From contig NZ_CANNDO010000001.1 in assembly GCF_947503385.1 (NCBI RefSeq), positions 744,001-808,000 of the forward strand: a stretch of DNA of 64,000 nucleotides, read 5' to 3'. Position 1 is the stretch's first letter. Every line of letters starts with the position of its first letter. The notes beneath the pieces were generated by a model that saw nothing but the letters and a program-made list of their open reading frames with translations, did not search any database and was not told the origin of the DNA. The position numbers were made by a program, and so were the translations under genes. This DNA comes from an uncultured Tateyamaria sp. Lineage in GTDB: Bacteria > Pseudomonadota > Alphaproteobacteria > Rhodobacterales > Rhodobacteraceae. Shown piece by piece: positions 19,201 through 27,584 of this stretch.

Positions 19201-20737
19201 CGAGGGTGAAATCAAATGGTACACCTTGGCCGTTTTCTGCATTCACAGAGGACAGCGCGGTGATGTCGCGTGTGCTGTCACCGCGAAATCGAAAGCCCGC
19301 CGGGCTGCTGCCAAGTGACGGTACGCTGGCCATGCCGCCCGGAACGAAATCCCCCAGATAATAGTCCATGACGGGCCCATCGATTTCGATGGGCCCACCT
19401 TGGTAATGCGGCGCACTGTCGAGGCCAAAGACCTCGAAGCTGAGCGCTTGCTGTTCATCGCTGCATTCGTCGAAATAGTCCTGAACCCACGAAATCGGGC
19501 CGTTCGGGGCAGGGGCGAACAGGGCATCCCTGTATGCAGCAAGACTGCCGGAAAAATCCTGTGCGCCGTACACCACTGGCACGATGAGGATGGATTTGTC
19601 CTCTAGCGCGAATTGCGGCTGGGGTTCGCTGCCAAAGGTCGGGGTGCCCTCGTATATCCGTTCGGAGATGCTGGCCTGCAAGTTGAGATCCGGCACCAGA
19701 GCCTGCGGGTTGAATTCCAGTGTAACGATGTCCGACAGGTCGTTGGATATGGCCAACATTCGCGCGGCACGCGGCGCCGCCAACAGCGTTGCGGGTCGGC
19801 GCAATGGCATTTCGGTCCGTATCGCAAGGGAACCGGGGTCCAGCTCGCTCACCAGCTTGCCGCGCTTGGTGACAACGACCAGTGCATCGCCGAGCTTGTC
19901 CAACCGTTCGATCCGTGAGTGCATGTCGCGGCGGCAATCCGGGCGACCGGGCTCGCAAATGTTGCGTTTGACGATGGTTGTGCCCACTGCCACGTAAAGA
20001 AAACATCCGTCTTCCACCCCATCCGATCCGGGATCGCACCAATTGCCATTGGGCCGCTCCGGCGGGCGTCGCCCGGGGTCACGGTCCGGCTGTTCCGGCA
20101 CGTCGCAGCAACAGCAACCGCATTTCTCGTCCTGCGGGGGCCTGTCCGGGCGCGGACGCTCCGGGCGAGGCTGACCGACGCATCTTCCGTCCGGGTCGAT
20201 GCGGTGGACCCGTTGCGCCACCGGATCAATAGCCAGAACAGAGCGCCCCTGCACCCGCAACCGCGCCGTGCCATGCGGCACGTTATGCCGCGCTTTGGTC
20301 GCGCCGTCCCGGGTGTTGATTTCGTCCAATGTTGCCGGTTCACCCGCGACGCCGGGATACAACACAAGCACGTCCTTGCCGCGCGTCGCCAGCGCCAGCG
20401 GCGCACGCGCCAGCTCTGTTATGCGGTGAAATCCGTTCGACACCACACGGTGCAATTCAACCCGGCCTGTCGCGCAATCGACCGCGCAGATCACGCTGCG
20501 CTTTGTTTCAGCCAGCGCGAGAATGTCCCCATCGGCCTTCAGGCTGTCCTGAACCTCCAGCATCTGGTCATCGCCATCACCCTCAAGACGCAGGATGTGC
20601 AGATGTGAACCATCCGCAACCGCAACCTCCGTGCCGGAGCCAAGCGCGAGAACCGGCAGATCAGCGAGCGGTTTCGACAATTTAATGCGGGAGGGGGGCG
20701 CACACTGTTTTACATACATGAAATGTTTTACATACAT
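16226..20737 (-). CDS. Very large zinc metalloprotease, M6/immune-inhibitor-A-like, without signal peptide
   Basis: 1503 residues from the ATG at 20737 (GGAG 7 bp upstream); the open frame continues upstream but is not needed. Residues 20-330 are beta-rich and resemble propeller repeats (VLALGSGTEVAVADGSHLHI), interrupted near residue 200 by a Pro/Arg-rich insert with five cysteines (KCGCCCCD). The catalytic site is H893-E-L-G-H897-S-L-G-L-A-D903, the HExxHxxGxxD pattern of M6 peptidases. The C-terminal 400 residues look like Ig-type domains (FSVTNNGPFTETAHL). A CRRDM motif occurs twice, far apart. There is no hydrophobic leader, membrane segment or RTX repeat, so its location is unclear. It stands alone between two metabolic operons. 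Confidence 0.8.
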   Translation of the reverse strand: MYVKHFMYVKQCAPPSRIKLSKPLADLPVLALGSGTEVAVADGSHLHILRLEGDGDDQMLEVQDSLKADGDILALAETKRSVICAVDCATGRVELHRVVSNGFHRITELARAPLALATRGKDVLVLYPGVAGEPATLDEINTRDGATKARHNVPHGTARLRVQGRSVLAIDPVAQRVHRIDPDGRCVGQPRPERPRPDRPPQDEKCGCCCCDVPEQPDRDPGRRPPERPNGNWCDPGSDGVEDGCFLYVAVGTTIVKRNICEPGRPDCRRDMHSRIERLDKLGDALVVVTKRGKLVSELDPGSLAIRTEMPLRRPATLLAAPRAARMLAISNDLSDIVTLEFNPQALVPDLNLQASISERIYEGTPTFGSEPQPQFALEDKSILIVPVVYGAQDFSGSLAAYRDALFAPAPNGPISWVQDYFDECSDEQQALSFEVFGLDSAPHYQGGPIEIDGPVMDYYLGDFVPGGMASVPSLGSSPAGFRFRGDSTRDITALSSVNAENGQGVPFDFTLDFPAAIILLDLKDGMTLNLLRENNPWNVDYYDSADDDRITAFDPGALPSDVTIVFNQNGLASQYQAECEELRAALQTMIDASNASAVFAPVEVVWTRIGTGSLGIVSIIIRFNDAPGAIPRFEDANAINFNATFGLTDSRMIFVRGWAEFTVGQSNAAETTEREAVAAYLFWVMHHAEAAASDSRTVIDPILGTGSIDLAWGGNALTAVVRLRLTETHGQDQVGIIQPGGGSGPDPLALASGVVEQGSPFAADKSNTMDDKPAFFEMLYGRMVLAVNGHIGAPVESDWHDFRDYLQSFNTVYVFPIDPPAAGGAGWSVDAEGSARSLRAFVASLGEHISDPNGIGAPVKTGYGMNFQSFDANVPAGGSTSRFEADARTFAHELGHSLGLADLYSSTKHDPSVAYVGELDIMGSSGGNWPHFCAYHKLALGWFQDTDRLEILPPPQGDTDTTRFVLVPTEWWTGNEANAARNALGNVPGDVPVVAAALCNLGGTGGILNTIEARAPGADFSAGIAPNGAPGQVIVLNALDYGDHKRYGSVITDTDPNTGDPVTVPDDAVKGLLRFRRRLHKLADNLQPGDSFDTGDATGFPFDGIEVHVDASATISLSGASVPVYDMRVVWTGGLAADVGFADNDEEWRSSDIGIDYVGDDPGNPESGVTNFPLGQPQGAGDTIIIPQSGTEPHDVVVRVHNFGDDPVQNVEFFLYLRDPGGGGELDGNEPYHDEIIDEILPVADAGPHEVRVRWDVPAGQDPHVCWRAEIGRFERDGDVIVSDGTITNNWAQQNIFETDVAYASPPDTLSSKFSVTNNGPFTETAHLVPEGLPPGARLRVRPAQLDVPPYSTRVFDLRFEFDEEMIDDPCRRDMDVLLRCLRHEEHSEELWGASMFKLHLRRRTTSTVSGTWYGANLALTGTIDPPIGVGRMRLRLDFQNGDPALWVGTNLLPGGAFQAHVDTSDVVGSHEVSVVAHYRGTNEFASSVSDPALIGNVIPAG

Positions 20738-20742
20738 GAAAT
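20707..20742. repeat. Tandem 18-bp duplication at the protease start
   Basis: Two perfect copies of an 18-bp unit (GTTTTACATACATGAAAT on the plus strand) lie end to end. On the coding strand each encodes Phe-Met-Tyr-Val-Lys-His/Gln, so the protease has two ATG codons in the same context, at 20737 and 20719. Only the upstream one retains a GGAG at proper distance. The identity of the copies suggests a recent slip or duplication. Confidence 0.85.
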
Positions 20743-21047
20743 TGCTCCGGAAAATCAGGAATTGGCCCGCCAAAACGACAGAGTGGACGCGGCGGATAAA
20801 GAAATAGCTTCGAAGGTAATTGATGCTGAGCCTACCACATTTCCCCATGCCGACGAAGCGGCAGGAGCGGCGCGTGCCACCGTGCGCGGCATTCTGCCCA
20901 AGTGGCTATTGAGGTCAGTTTATACCGTCATCCAAGTGCTTGCGTTCAACGCCAATGCATCCCCGTGGCCGATGTCGTCACGGTTCGGGGACGCGCAGAC
21001 CATATTCCACGGCGCGCGTGATGCCACTGCCTGACGACGTCAGGCGG
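20738..21047. other. Intergenic region between the protease and matB
   Basis: This 310-bp gap should hold the protease promoter. The lower-GC part at 20738-20830 is the best candidate, but I see no clear -35/-10 pair. At the other end, next to the matB stop, is the inverted repeat at 21029-21045. A 103-codon frame on the plus strand lacks any family resemblance or Shine-Dalgarno and is not called. Confidence 0.5.
21029..21045 (-). terminator. Stem-loop just after matB (weak terminator candidate)
   Basis: GCCTGACG-A-CGTCAGGC gives a perfect 8-bp stem starting 2 bp after the matB stop codon. On the minus strand it is not followed by a T run, so it is either a weak or Rho-assisted terminator or a 3'-end stabilising hairpin. 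Confidence 0.35.
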
Positions 21048-22559
21048 CTATGCAAAAACGTCTGCGAACTGTTCTCTCAGCGCTTTCTTTTGAACCTTGC
21101 CCATCGTGTTGCGTGGCAGTTCGGGCAGAACGACCAGCTTTTGCGGTTGCTTGAAACGGGCAAGCGACGTGCCGATGGACGATCTTATGGCATCCAGATC
21201 CGGCGTCTGGCCCGGTGCCGCCACCAGAACGCCCACAACGCTTTCGCCGAAATCCGGATGGGGCACGCCGATGACCGCGCTTTCGAGGATGCCGGCTTCG
21301 GCGTCCAACAGCAGCTCAATCTCCTTGGGGTAGATATTGTACCCCCCCGAGATGATCAGATCCTTGTTGCGGCCAACAATGCTCAGATAGCCATCGGCAT
21401 CGATTTGCCCCAAATCACCGGTGATGAAAAACCCATCAGGCCGCAGTTCTTCGGCGGTCTTGTCCGGCATCTGCCAATAGCCCTGAAACACGTTGGGGCC
21501 GCGCACCTCGATCTCGCCAATCGCGCCGCGGGGCAGGGTCGCGCCTGTGGTGCTGTCGGTGATTTTCACCTCCACGTCCGGCAATGGGAAACCCACCGTG
21601 CCAGCGCGCCGCTCCCCATCATAGGGATTTGACGTGATCATATTGGTCTCGGTCATCCCGTAGCGTTCGAGGATGCGGTGGCCGGTCTGCCGCTCGAACT
21701 GAACGTGGGTTTCGGCCAGCAGGGGCGCGCTGCCGGAAATGAACAATCGCATATGCCGCGTCAAAGCGGCGTCAAAGCGGTTGTCGGCCAGCAGCCGCGT
21801 GTAAAATGTCGGCACGCCCATCATCGTCGTCGCACGGGGCAGGGCGTCAATCATCTGATCCACGCTGAATTTGGGCAAAAAGATCATCTGCCCCCCGGCC
21901 AGCAACGTGATATTGGTCGCCACAAACAGCCCGTGCGTGTGAAAAATCGGCAAAGCGTGGAGCAACACGTCCTGCGCGGTGAAACGCCATTCTGATTGCA
22001 GCGCGCGCGCGTTTGACAACAGGTTTTTCTGGCTCAGCATCGCGCCTTTGGATCGACCTGTGGTGCCGGACGTGTAAAGAAGCGCGGCCAGATCGTCTTC
22101 GGACCGCGGAACGGTGTCGTAATGCGGCGGGAAGCCCGCCGCTTTGGTGGCAAAAGAGCCGGTTCCATCAGCATCCAGCGTTTCAAGCTGCGCGCGGCAC
22201 CGGTCCGCGATGGGCAGGATCGCGTCGCGTTTGCCACTGTCGACCAACACGACACGGGCACCGCTGTTTTCCAGAAAATACGCGACCTCGTCCGCAGTGT
22301 AGGCCGTGTTGAGCGGCAAGAACACCAACCCGGCCTGCGCACAGGCGGCATAGATGACCAGCGCATGGGGGGATTTGGCAATTTGGACCGCGACGCGGTC
22401 GCCGGGTGCCAGGCCCATATCGGTCAAAGCCGCCGCATATTGCGCCGCCATGTCCAAGAATGCCGCGTAAGTCAGGGTCCGTTCGTCCGGCAAGTGCAGG
22501 AACACTGTGTCACGTCCGACATGCTGCCCAAACAGGCCGTCATAAAGCGGGTTGGCCAT
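21048..22559 (-). CDS. matB: Malonyl-CoA synthetase (AMP-dependent, MatB)
   Basis: A 503-residue acyl-adenylate-forming enzyme. The P-loop-like motif YTSGTTGRSKGA is at residues 162-173, followed by ERYGMTETNMITSNPYDGER, which contains the motif conserved in malonyl-CoA synthetases, then GDLGQIDADGYLSIVGR, and the C-terminal lysine region NTMGKVQKKAL. It converts malonate, ATP and CoA to malonyl-CoA, AMP and pyrophosphate. It lies 11 bp after a malonyl-CoA decarboxylase gene in an operon headed by a TRAP transporter, which supports malonate over other acids. Confidence 0.93.
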   Translation of the reverse strand: MANPLYDGLFGQHVGRDTVFLHLPDERTLTYAAFLDMAAQYAAALTDMGLAPGDRVAVQIAKSPHALVIYAACAQAGLVFLPLNTAYTADEVAYFLENSGARVVLVDSGKRDAILPIADRCRAQLETLDADGTGSFATKAAGFPPHYDTVPRSEDDLAALLYTSGTTGRSKGAMLSQKNLLSNARALQSEWRFTAQDVLLHALPIFHTHGLFVATNITLLAGGQMIFLPKFSVDQMIDALPRATTMMGVPTFYTRLLADNRFDAALTRHMRLFISGSAPLLAETHVQFERQTGHRILERYGMTETNMITSNPYDGERRAGTVGFPLPDVEVKITDSTTGATLPRGAIGEIEVRGPNVFQGYWQMPDKTAEELRPDGFFITGDLGQIDADGYLSIVGRNKDLIISGGYNIYPKEIELLLDAEAGILESAVIGVPHPDFGESVVGVLVAAPGQTPDLDAIRSSIGTSLARFKQPQKLVVLPELPRNTMGKVQKKALREQFADVFA

Positions 22560-22570
22560 CTCTTGGTTCC

Positions 22571-23809
22571 CTATTTCGTTGCCGAAACCGATGCACTGAG
22601 GGCACGCACCTCGGGCGAGGCGGCGATGGTCTTGTCAGTGACGAATTGTTCGTGGTTGGCGGTGATCTGCGTCAGGTCATAGAGATAATTGACCATGGCG
22701 CCGCGCGATTGGCGCATCCCGTTCTCTGACACATCCGCGTCGGCATGGACGGCATGAACCGCCGCGCCGTTGCCCAGATGAAAGCGCGCGACAGGATCGA
22801 CGGGCAGCTTGTCCGCCCGCTTGGCCGCAAGCAAATAGTGGGCGGCCTGGGCCGTGATGTCCGCATTGCGCAGGGCAGGATCCTGTGCCGTATCCAGCCA
22901 TCGCGACAGGCCGGGAATGGGCGACAGTGTGACAAAGGTCTGCAATCCCGCCAAGTCACGCGACAGATCCGCAACAACCTGTTTTATCAACGAATTGCCA
23001 AAGGAGATGCCCGCAAGCCCGGCCTGACAGTTTGAGATTGAATAAAAGACGGCTGTGTCCGCCTCGTCCGCGTCAATCGGTGCGCGCCCGTCTGCCAACA
23101 CGGTCTGGACCGAATTGGGCACGCCCTTGGTCAGTGCCACCTCGACAAAGATCAGCGGTTCGTCCGGCATCGCCGGATGGAAAAAGCCAAAGCACCGCCG
23201 GTCCGTGGGCTGCAATCGCCGCCTCAGATCGTCCCAACTGCCGATGGCATGGACGGCCTCATACGCGATGATCTTTTCGAGGATTTCGGCAGGGCTGGAC
23301 CAATTGATCGGTCGCAGCACCAGAAACCCACGGTTGAACCACGACGCAAAGAGGTGTTGGAAATCCACATCAAGCGGCCCAAGTTTCGGGTCCTCGCGCA
23401 TAAGCCGCAACAGATCCTTGCGCATCGCAACGAGGCGTTCAGTGCCTCCTTGGACTTGGTTCAGCCGCCGCAACAGCTCTTGCCGGTCGGGTTCGCTTGC
23501 CATCGCATAGCTGCGGTAGCTGTCTTTGGTCGGCGTCTCTTTGTAGTGCTTGAGGCTTTCGACCACAGCAACGGGATCAATTTCGAGATCATGCAGCATG
23601 AATTCGAAAAATGCGCGTTTCTGGTCGTCATCGGCTTGCCCGTAGTGGTGCAGGATCATCCGGGCCAACGTGCTGCCGGACACCTCGCCCTGTGCGCCCA
23701 GCAGGTCCTGCGCCAGCTCATGGATATTGCGGCCTTCGGCGTCCGATGTCACGGAGCGCGCAAACCGACGCTCGAACACGGTCGAGATCAGTCCGGCAAA
23801 GTAGCTCAT
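22571..23809 (-). CDS. matA: Malonyl-CoA decarboxylase
   Basis: 412 residues from the ATG at 23809, which overlaps the TRAP permease stop by 4 bp (ATGA) and gives the usual MCD N-terminus. The C-terminal catalytic domain is recognisable by CFGFFHPAMPDEPLIFVEVALT, split here as CFGFFHPAMPDEP then LIFVEVALT, and by VFYSISNCQAGLAGISFGN and the conserved FHLGNGAAVHAVHADADVSE-type segment. It decarboxylates malonyl-CoA to acetyl-CoA and CO2, which completes the pathway from imported malonate. An in-frame upstream extension into the permease gene is not used. Confidence 0.93.
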   Translation of the reverse strand: MSYFAGLISTVFERRFARSVTSDAEGRNIHELAQDLLGAQGEVSGSTLARMILHHYGQADDDQKRAFFEFMLHDLEIDPVAVVESLKHYKETPTKDSYRSYAMASEPDRQELLRRLNQVQGGTERLVAMRKDLLRLMREDPKLGPLDVDFQHLFASWFNRGFLVLRPINWSSPAEILEKIIAYEAVHAIGSWDDLRRRLQPTDRRCFGFFHPAMPDEPLIFVEVALTKGVPNSVQTVLADGRAPIDADEADTAVFYSISNCQAGLAGISFGNSLIKQVVADLSRDLAGLQTFVTLSPIPGLSRWLDTAQDPALRNADITAQAAHYLLAAKRADKLPVDPVARFHLGNGAAVHAVHADADVSENGMRQSRGAMVNYLYDLTQITANHEQFVTDKTIAASPEVRALSASVSATK

Positions 23810-25122
23810 ATCGCCGTACCCATGACCGCGTTGGGCAACCATGTGGCCAGCCCCGGAAAGATGCACAGCAGGATGATCGCGATGATCATGCAGGCCACAA
23901 ATGGCAGTGATCCGGCAAGGATGGTCTTGAGAGAAATGTCAGGCGCAATGCCGTTGATGACATACAGGTTAAGGCCCACCGGCGGGGAAATCAGACCGAT
24001 TTCCATGTTGATGGTCAGGATCACCGCGAACCAGATCGGATCAAACCCGGCTGTGGTGATAATCGGCAGCAGGATTGGGGCGGCCATCAGGATCACGGCC
24101 ACGGGCGGCAGAAAGAACCCTGCGATCAGCAAGAACACGTTTACCGCGCCCATCAGCACCCAAGGGTTTACGTCCAGCGTACCAATCCAGGCCGCGATGG
24201 ATTGCGTGATGAACAGGCTCGACAGCATATAGGAAAACACACCGGCAGCGGCGATGATGAACAGGATCATCACACTTTCCTTGGTGCTGTCTCGCAGGAC
24301 GACCCAAAGGTCCTTGGGGTTCCACAGCTTGTAGATGATCATCGCGATGAGCAAACACAAAAGCGCGCCAACGGCGGCGGTCTCGGACGGGGTCGCAACA
24401 CCGCCGTACATGGCGTACAGAACGCCGACGATAATGGCCAGAAACGGCAGCACGCGGGGCAGAATTTCCAGCTTTTGCCGCCAAGTGTAGGTGCCATGTG
24501 CCAGCAGGGCACGGTCTCCCGACCGCCATGTGGAATAGAGCGACCACACCATGAACAACCCGACCAGCATCAGCCCCGGAATGACACCGGCAAGGAAAAG
24601 CCGCCCAATCGATTGTTCGGTGGCGATGCCGTAGACGATCATCGTGACCGAAGGCGGGATCAGGATGCCCAGCGTGCCACCTGCTGCGATGGAACCTGCG
24701 GCCACACCGTCAGGGTATCCGCGTTTGCGCATCTCCGGGATGCCCAATTTTCCGATCGCGGCGCAGGTGGCCGGGCTCGATCCGGACATCGCCGCGAACA
24801 ACGCACAGGCCCCGAGGTTCGAGATGACGAGGCCACCGGGAACGCGTGTCAGCCACCGCTCCAACGCCTCATAGAGGTCGGCGCCGGCGCGGGTCGACGC
24901 AATCGACGACCCCATGATGATGAACATAGGAATGGACAGCAGGGCAAAATTGTCCAGCTTGCCAAACAGGATTTCAGGCAGCAGTTCCAGCGACCGCATC
25001 CCGTCGAAAATCATGATAAAGCCGGTGGAGACGATCAACAGCCCAAGGGCGACGGACACACCGGAAAAGAGGACAAGAATGGTGCAGACGGCGACGATGG
25101 CGCCCAATGTGAGCGGGTCCAT
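23806..25122 (-). CDS. matM: TRAP transporter large permease (DctM type), malonate cluster
   Basis: 438 residues, about twelve hydrophobic segments, with DctM-family stretches such as ALLSIPMFIIMGSSIASTRA, MSGSSPATCAAIGKLGIPEM and IAAGGTLGILIPPSVTMIVYG. It is the membrane subunit that uses an ion gradient to move the ligand delivered by the binding protein. The ATG at 25122 overlaps the small-permease stop as TAATG; the longer frame is discarded. The name follows the matPQM malonate TRAP genes described in rhizobia. Specificity is inferred from the linked matAB genes. Confidence 0.9.
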   Translation of the reverse strand: MDPLTLGAIVAVCTILVLFSGVSVALGLLIVSTGFIMIFDGMRSLELLPEILFGKLDNFALLSIPMFIIMGSSIASTRAGADLYEALERWLTRVPGGLVISNLGACALFAAMSGSSPATCAAIGKLGIPEMRKRGYPDGVAAGSIAAGGTLGILIPPSVTMIVYGIATEQSIGRLFLAGVIPGLMLVGLFMVWSLYSTWRSGDRALLAHGTYTWRQKLEILPRVLPFLAIIVGVLYAMYGGVATPSETAAVGALLCLLIAMIIYKLWNPKDLWVVLRDSTKESVMILFIIAAAGVFSYMLSSLFITQSIAAWIGTLDVNPWVLMGAVNVFLLIAGFFLPPVAVILMAAPILLPIITTAGFDPIWFAVILTINMEIGLISPPVGLNLYVINGIAPDISLKTILAGSLPFVACMIIAIILLCIFPGLATWLPNAVMGTAI

Positions 25123-25670
25123 TAGACGTCCTCCAGTCCGAACGGTGTTTCGATCTTTAGCAGGATCGCCACCATGTCCGCGATGAGCTGTAGCAGGAAC
25201 AAGGCGAATCCAACCGGCAGGGCAAGGTATGGTATCCACAGACGGACGCCCCAAACGGTGTCGGATTTCCAGTTCCGTTCCCACGTCAGGTGCCAGAATT
25301 CATAGCTGTACCAGAGCATGATCGCGACCATCACAATGGACAGGGACAGCGTGAACATCGCCAGCACAAACCGCGCACGCCTGCCCAGAGCAAGCGGGAT
25401 CAGGTCTACGTTCACGTGGCCGCGCAACCGCTGCACATAAGGCAGGCCGATCAAGGTGGCACCGATGGCAAGATAGATCACCGCCTCGGTCTGCCACACG
25501 GTCGAGCCGTTCAGGACGAACCGGATAAAGATCATCTGGCACGTGATCGCCACAGCCGCGACGATCATCGCAGCCGAGCACCAGCCCGCAAGTGTAGAGA
25601 GGGCAGCGACCAGACGCAGGAACGGATTGTTCCCGGTGCGTGCAACCGCCACGGAGCTTTGGCCCGCCAT
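25122..25670 (-). CDS. matQ: TRAP transporter small permease (DctQ type)
   Basis: A 182-residue protein with four hydrophobic segments and the DctQ-type start of helix 1 (GWCSAAMIVAAVAITCQMIF) and RLRGHVNVDLIPLAL between helices 2 and 3. It forms the integral membrane complex with the large permease. It sits between the binding-protein gene (68 bp upstream) and the large permease (1-bp overlap). Confidence 0.88.
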   Translation of the reverse strand: MAGQSSVAVARTGNNPFLRLVAALSTLAGWCSAAMIVAAVAITCQMIFIRFVLNGSTVWQTEAVIYLAIGATLIGLPYVQRLRGHVNVDLIPLALGRRARFVLAMFTLSLSIVMVAIMLWYSYEFWHLTWERNWKSDTVWGVRLWIPYLALPVGFALFLLQLIADMVAILLKIETPFGLEDV

Positions 25671-25738
25671 TACGATGTCCTTGAATGAAAATTGGGGGGA
25701 AGGGCCGCCGGAGTTTGGCAGCCCTTCGGACGTCAGAT

Positions 25739-26725
25739 TTATTCGACGGCCAGCGCCATATCGAGCAACGCTTGCCCGTCATCCACTTCGGCGACGAATT
25801 TCGCGTAGGATGTCTCCTGCGCCAGCGCGCGCCACGCCTCGAAATCTTCGGGCGACATTTGAGCGATCTCGACACCTGCATCGCGGAACACCTGTTCCGA
25901 CGCCGCGTCCTGCTTCTTTGCTTCTTCGAGATAGAACGCCTGTGCTTTGGCTGACGCGTCCCGCAGCGCTGTTTGCTGTGCTTCGGTCAGACCATCAAAA
26001 CGCGATTTGTTCATCAAAAGCGGCTGGTACATGAACCAAAGGGCAACGTCGCCCGCCGGAGTGTAGCAGCTGACCTGTTCATAGATGCGGTAAGACACAA
26101 AGGACGAAGACGACGTGTTGGCCGCCGTCAGAACACCGGTTTGCATTGCATTGTAGATTTCGGAGGACGCCATCGACGCAATGGACGCACCGGCACCGGC
26201 AAGCATCTGTTCGAAGGCCTTGCCTGCGGCGCGGGTCTGTAGGCCTTTTACGTCATCGGGCTTGGTGATGCACTTGTCTTTGCCGACAAACCCACCGGCG
26301 AGGTAGCCGTGGACAAGGACCATAACATCGTCATCTGCCATTTTTTCTTCGAGCGCGGCCATGAATGGCGATGCACTCAACCGTGCCGCGTGGTCGTGGT
26401 TTTTCACCATGCCGGGCATGAGCGTAAGGTTGTAGGCAGGCTGCTGGCCACCGGCATAGCTGAGCGGCAGTACCGTCATGTCCAACTGTCCGCGGCTGAG
26501 CGGACGATATTGTTCACGCGGCTTGAACAGCGATTTCGACCCGAAAATCTGGATTTCAAGGTCGACACCTGCGGCAGCGACCTCATCGGCCACCATTTGC
26601 GCCACTTGATGACGCACGTCCTTGTTCGACCACTGATGCGACAGGCGCAGCGTTTCCGCGCTCGCGGCTGATCCAATGGCAAGGCATGCCGCCACTGCGG
26701 TGGCGGTAAGTCTGGCAAATTTCAT
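25739..26725 (-). CDS. matP: TRAP transporter substrate-binding protein (DctP type)
   Basis: A 328-residue periplasmic protein with a Sec signal peptide (MKFARLTATAVAACLAIGSA, cleavage after ASA around residue 23). The body contains DctP-family features such as QMVADEVAAAGVDLEIQIFG, and ITKPDDVKGLQTRAAGKAFE, where the conserved Arg that binds the carboxylate is expected. A strong GGGAGG Shine-Dalgarno precedes the ATG. It is the first gene of the malonate operon and is divergent from a GntR regulator. Confidence 0.9.
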   Translation of the reverse strand: MKFARLTATAVAACLAIGSAASAETLRLSHQWSNKDVRHQVAQMVADEVAAAGVDLEIQIFGSKSLFKPREQYRPLSRGQLDMTVLPLSYAGGQQPAYNLTLMPGMVKNHDHAARLSASPFMAALEEKMADDDVMVLVHGYLAGGFVGKDKCITKPDDVKGLQTRAAGKAFEQMLAGAGASIASMASSEIYNAMQTGVLTAANTSSSSFVSYRIYEQVSCYTPAGDVALWFMYQPLLMNKSRFDGLTEAQQTALRDASAKAQAFYLEEAKKQDAASEQVFRDAGVEIAQMSPEDFEAWRALAQETSYAKFVAEVDDGQALLDMALAVE

Positions 26726-26811
26726 GTTTTCCTCCCTGGGGTGTGAATCAACTGCTTGAGTTGACGCGACGTTGCCCAGCGTTCCATGGCGCGCATATCA
26801 AGTCAATCATC

Positions 26812-26821
26812 TTGTATACAA
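26812..26821. promoter_or_regulatory. MatR-type operator between matP and matR
   Basis: The sequence TTGTATACAA, a perfect 10-bp palindrome, sits in the 143-bp divergent gap, about 90 bp upstream of matP and 48 bp upstream of matR. With its flanks it reads TCTTGTATACAA. The rhizobial MatR operator, as I recall it, is TCTTGTATACACGA, which matches almost completely. Confidence 0.7.
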
Positions 26822-26868
26822 AAACTCTCCCATTGCATTTATTGGGTCCGGGATAGTACGCTCATCCC

Positions 26869-27516
26869 ATGAACATCAGACGCGCAAATCAAATCGCAAA
26901 GACGCTGGAACAATCGGTCGTCGCGGGGGAATTCCGCGATGGCGAGCGGCTGGACGAGTTGAAACTTGCAGAGCAGTTTCATGTCTCGCGCACCCCCATC
27001 CGCGAGGCGCTTCAGGTGTTGGTCACATCCGGCATGGCCGAGCAAATTCCACGGCGCGGCGTGTTCATCCGGCAACCCGGACCGGTCGAACTGATGGAAA
27101 TGTTCGAGACGATGGCAGAACTGGAGGCCGTCTGCGTCCGCCTTGCGGCAACACGTATGACCGACGATGATCTGGATGCGCTGGCACAGGCCAACGAACG
27201 CTGCCAGCAAGCAATCAATGACGACGACCCCGACCGGTACTATGCCGAGAATGAGACCTTTCATCAGATTATCTACCGGGGGTCCGCCAACCGTTTTCTG
27301 GAAAAGCAGGCCCGCCATCTTCAAAGCCGCCTCAAGGCCTATCGCCGCATCCAGCTCCACTTTCGTGGTCGGCTAAAACAGTCCATGAGTGAGCATTCCG
27401 ACATCCTGTCAGCGCTCAAAGCCGGAGACGCCGACCGCGCCGCAGAGGTGTTGCGCGACCACGTCGCGATCCAAGGCGAAAAGTTCCACCAGCTTGTTTC
27501 CAGCCTCAACCGTTAG
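26869..27516 (+). CDS. matR: GntR family regulator of the malonate operon (FadR/FCD type)
   Basis: A 215-residue GntR protein. The winged helix spans residues 3-70, with RLDELKLAEQFHVSRTPIRE and the following RRGVFIRQPG wing. The C-terminal FCD domain (ELEAVCVRLAATRMTDDDLD, then YYAENETFHQIIYRGSANRF) carries the metal- and ligand-binding His/Asp pattern. Its position, divergent from the TRAP/matAB operon with a MatR-like site between them, indicates malonate-responsive control. Confidence 0.88.
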   Translation: MNIRRANQIAKTLEQSVVAGEFRDGERLDELKLAEQFHVSRTPIREALQVLVTSGMAEQIPRRGVFIRQPGPVELMEMFETMAELEAVCVRLAATRMTDDDLDALAQANERCQQAINDDDPDRYYAENETFHQIIYRGSANRFLEKQARHLQSRLKAYRRIQLHFRGRLKQSMSEHSDILSALKAGDADRAAEVLRDHVAIQGEKFHQLVSSLNR

Positions 27517-27584
27517 GTTTTGCCGAAACGCCCTGACGGGTCGCGCAGGCCCAAATCGCCAGTGGCGGTACAGGCCATGCAGGT

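Noticed and set aside
20723-21034. 103-codon plus-strand frame upstream of the protease
   Set aside because: It overlaps the protease start, has no Shine-Dalgarno and no family resemblance.
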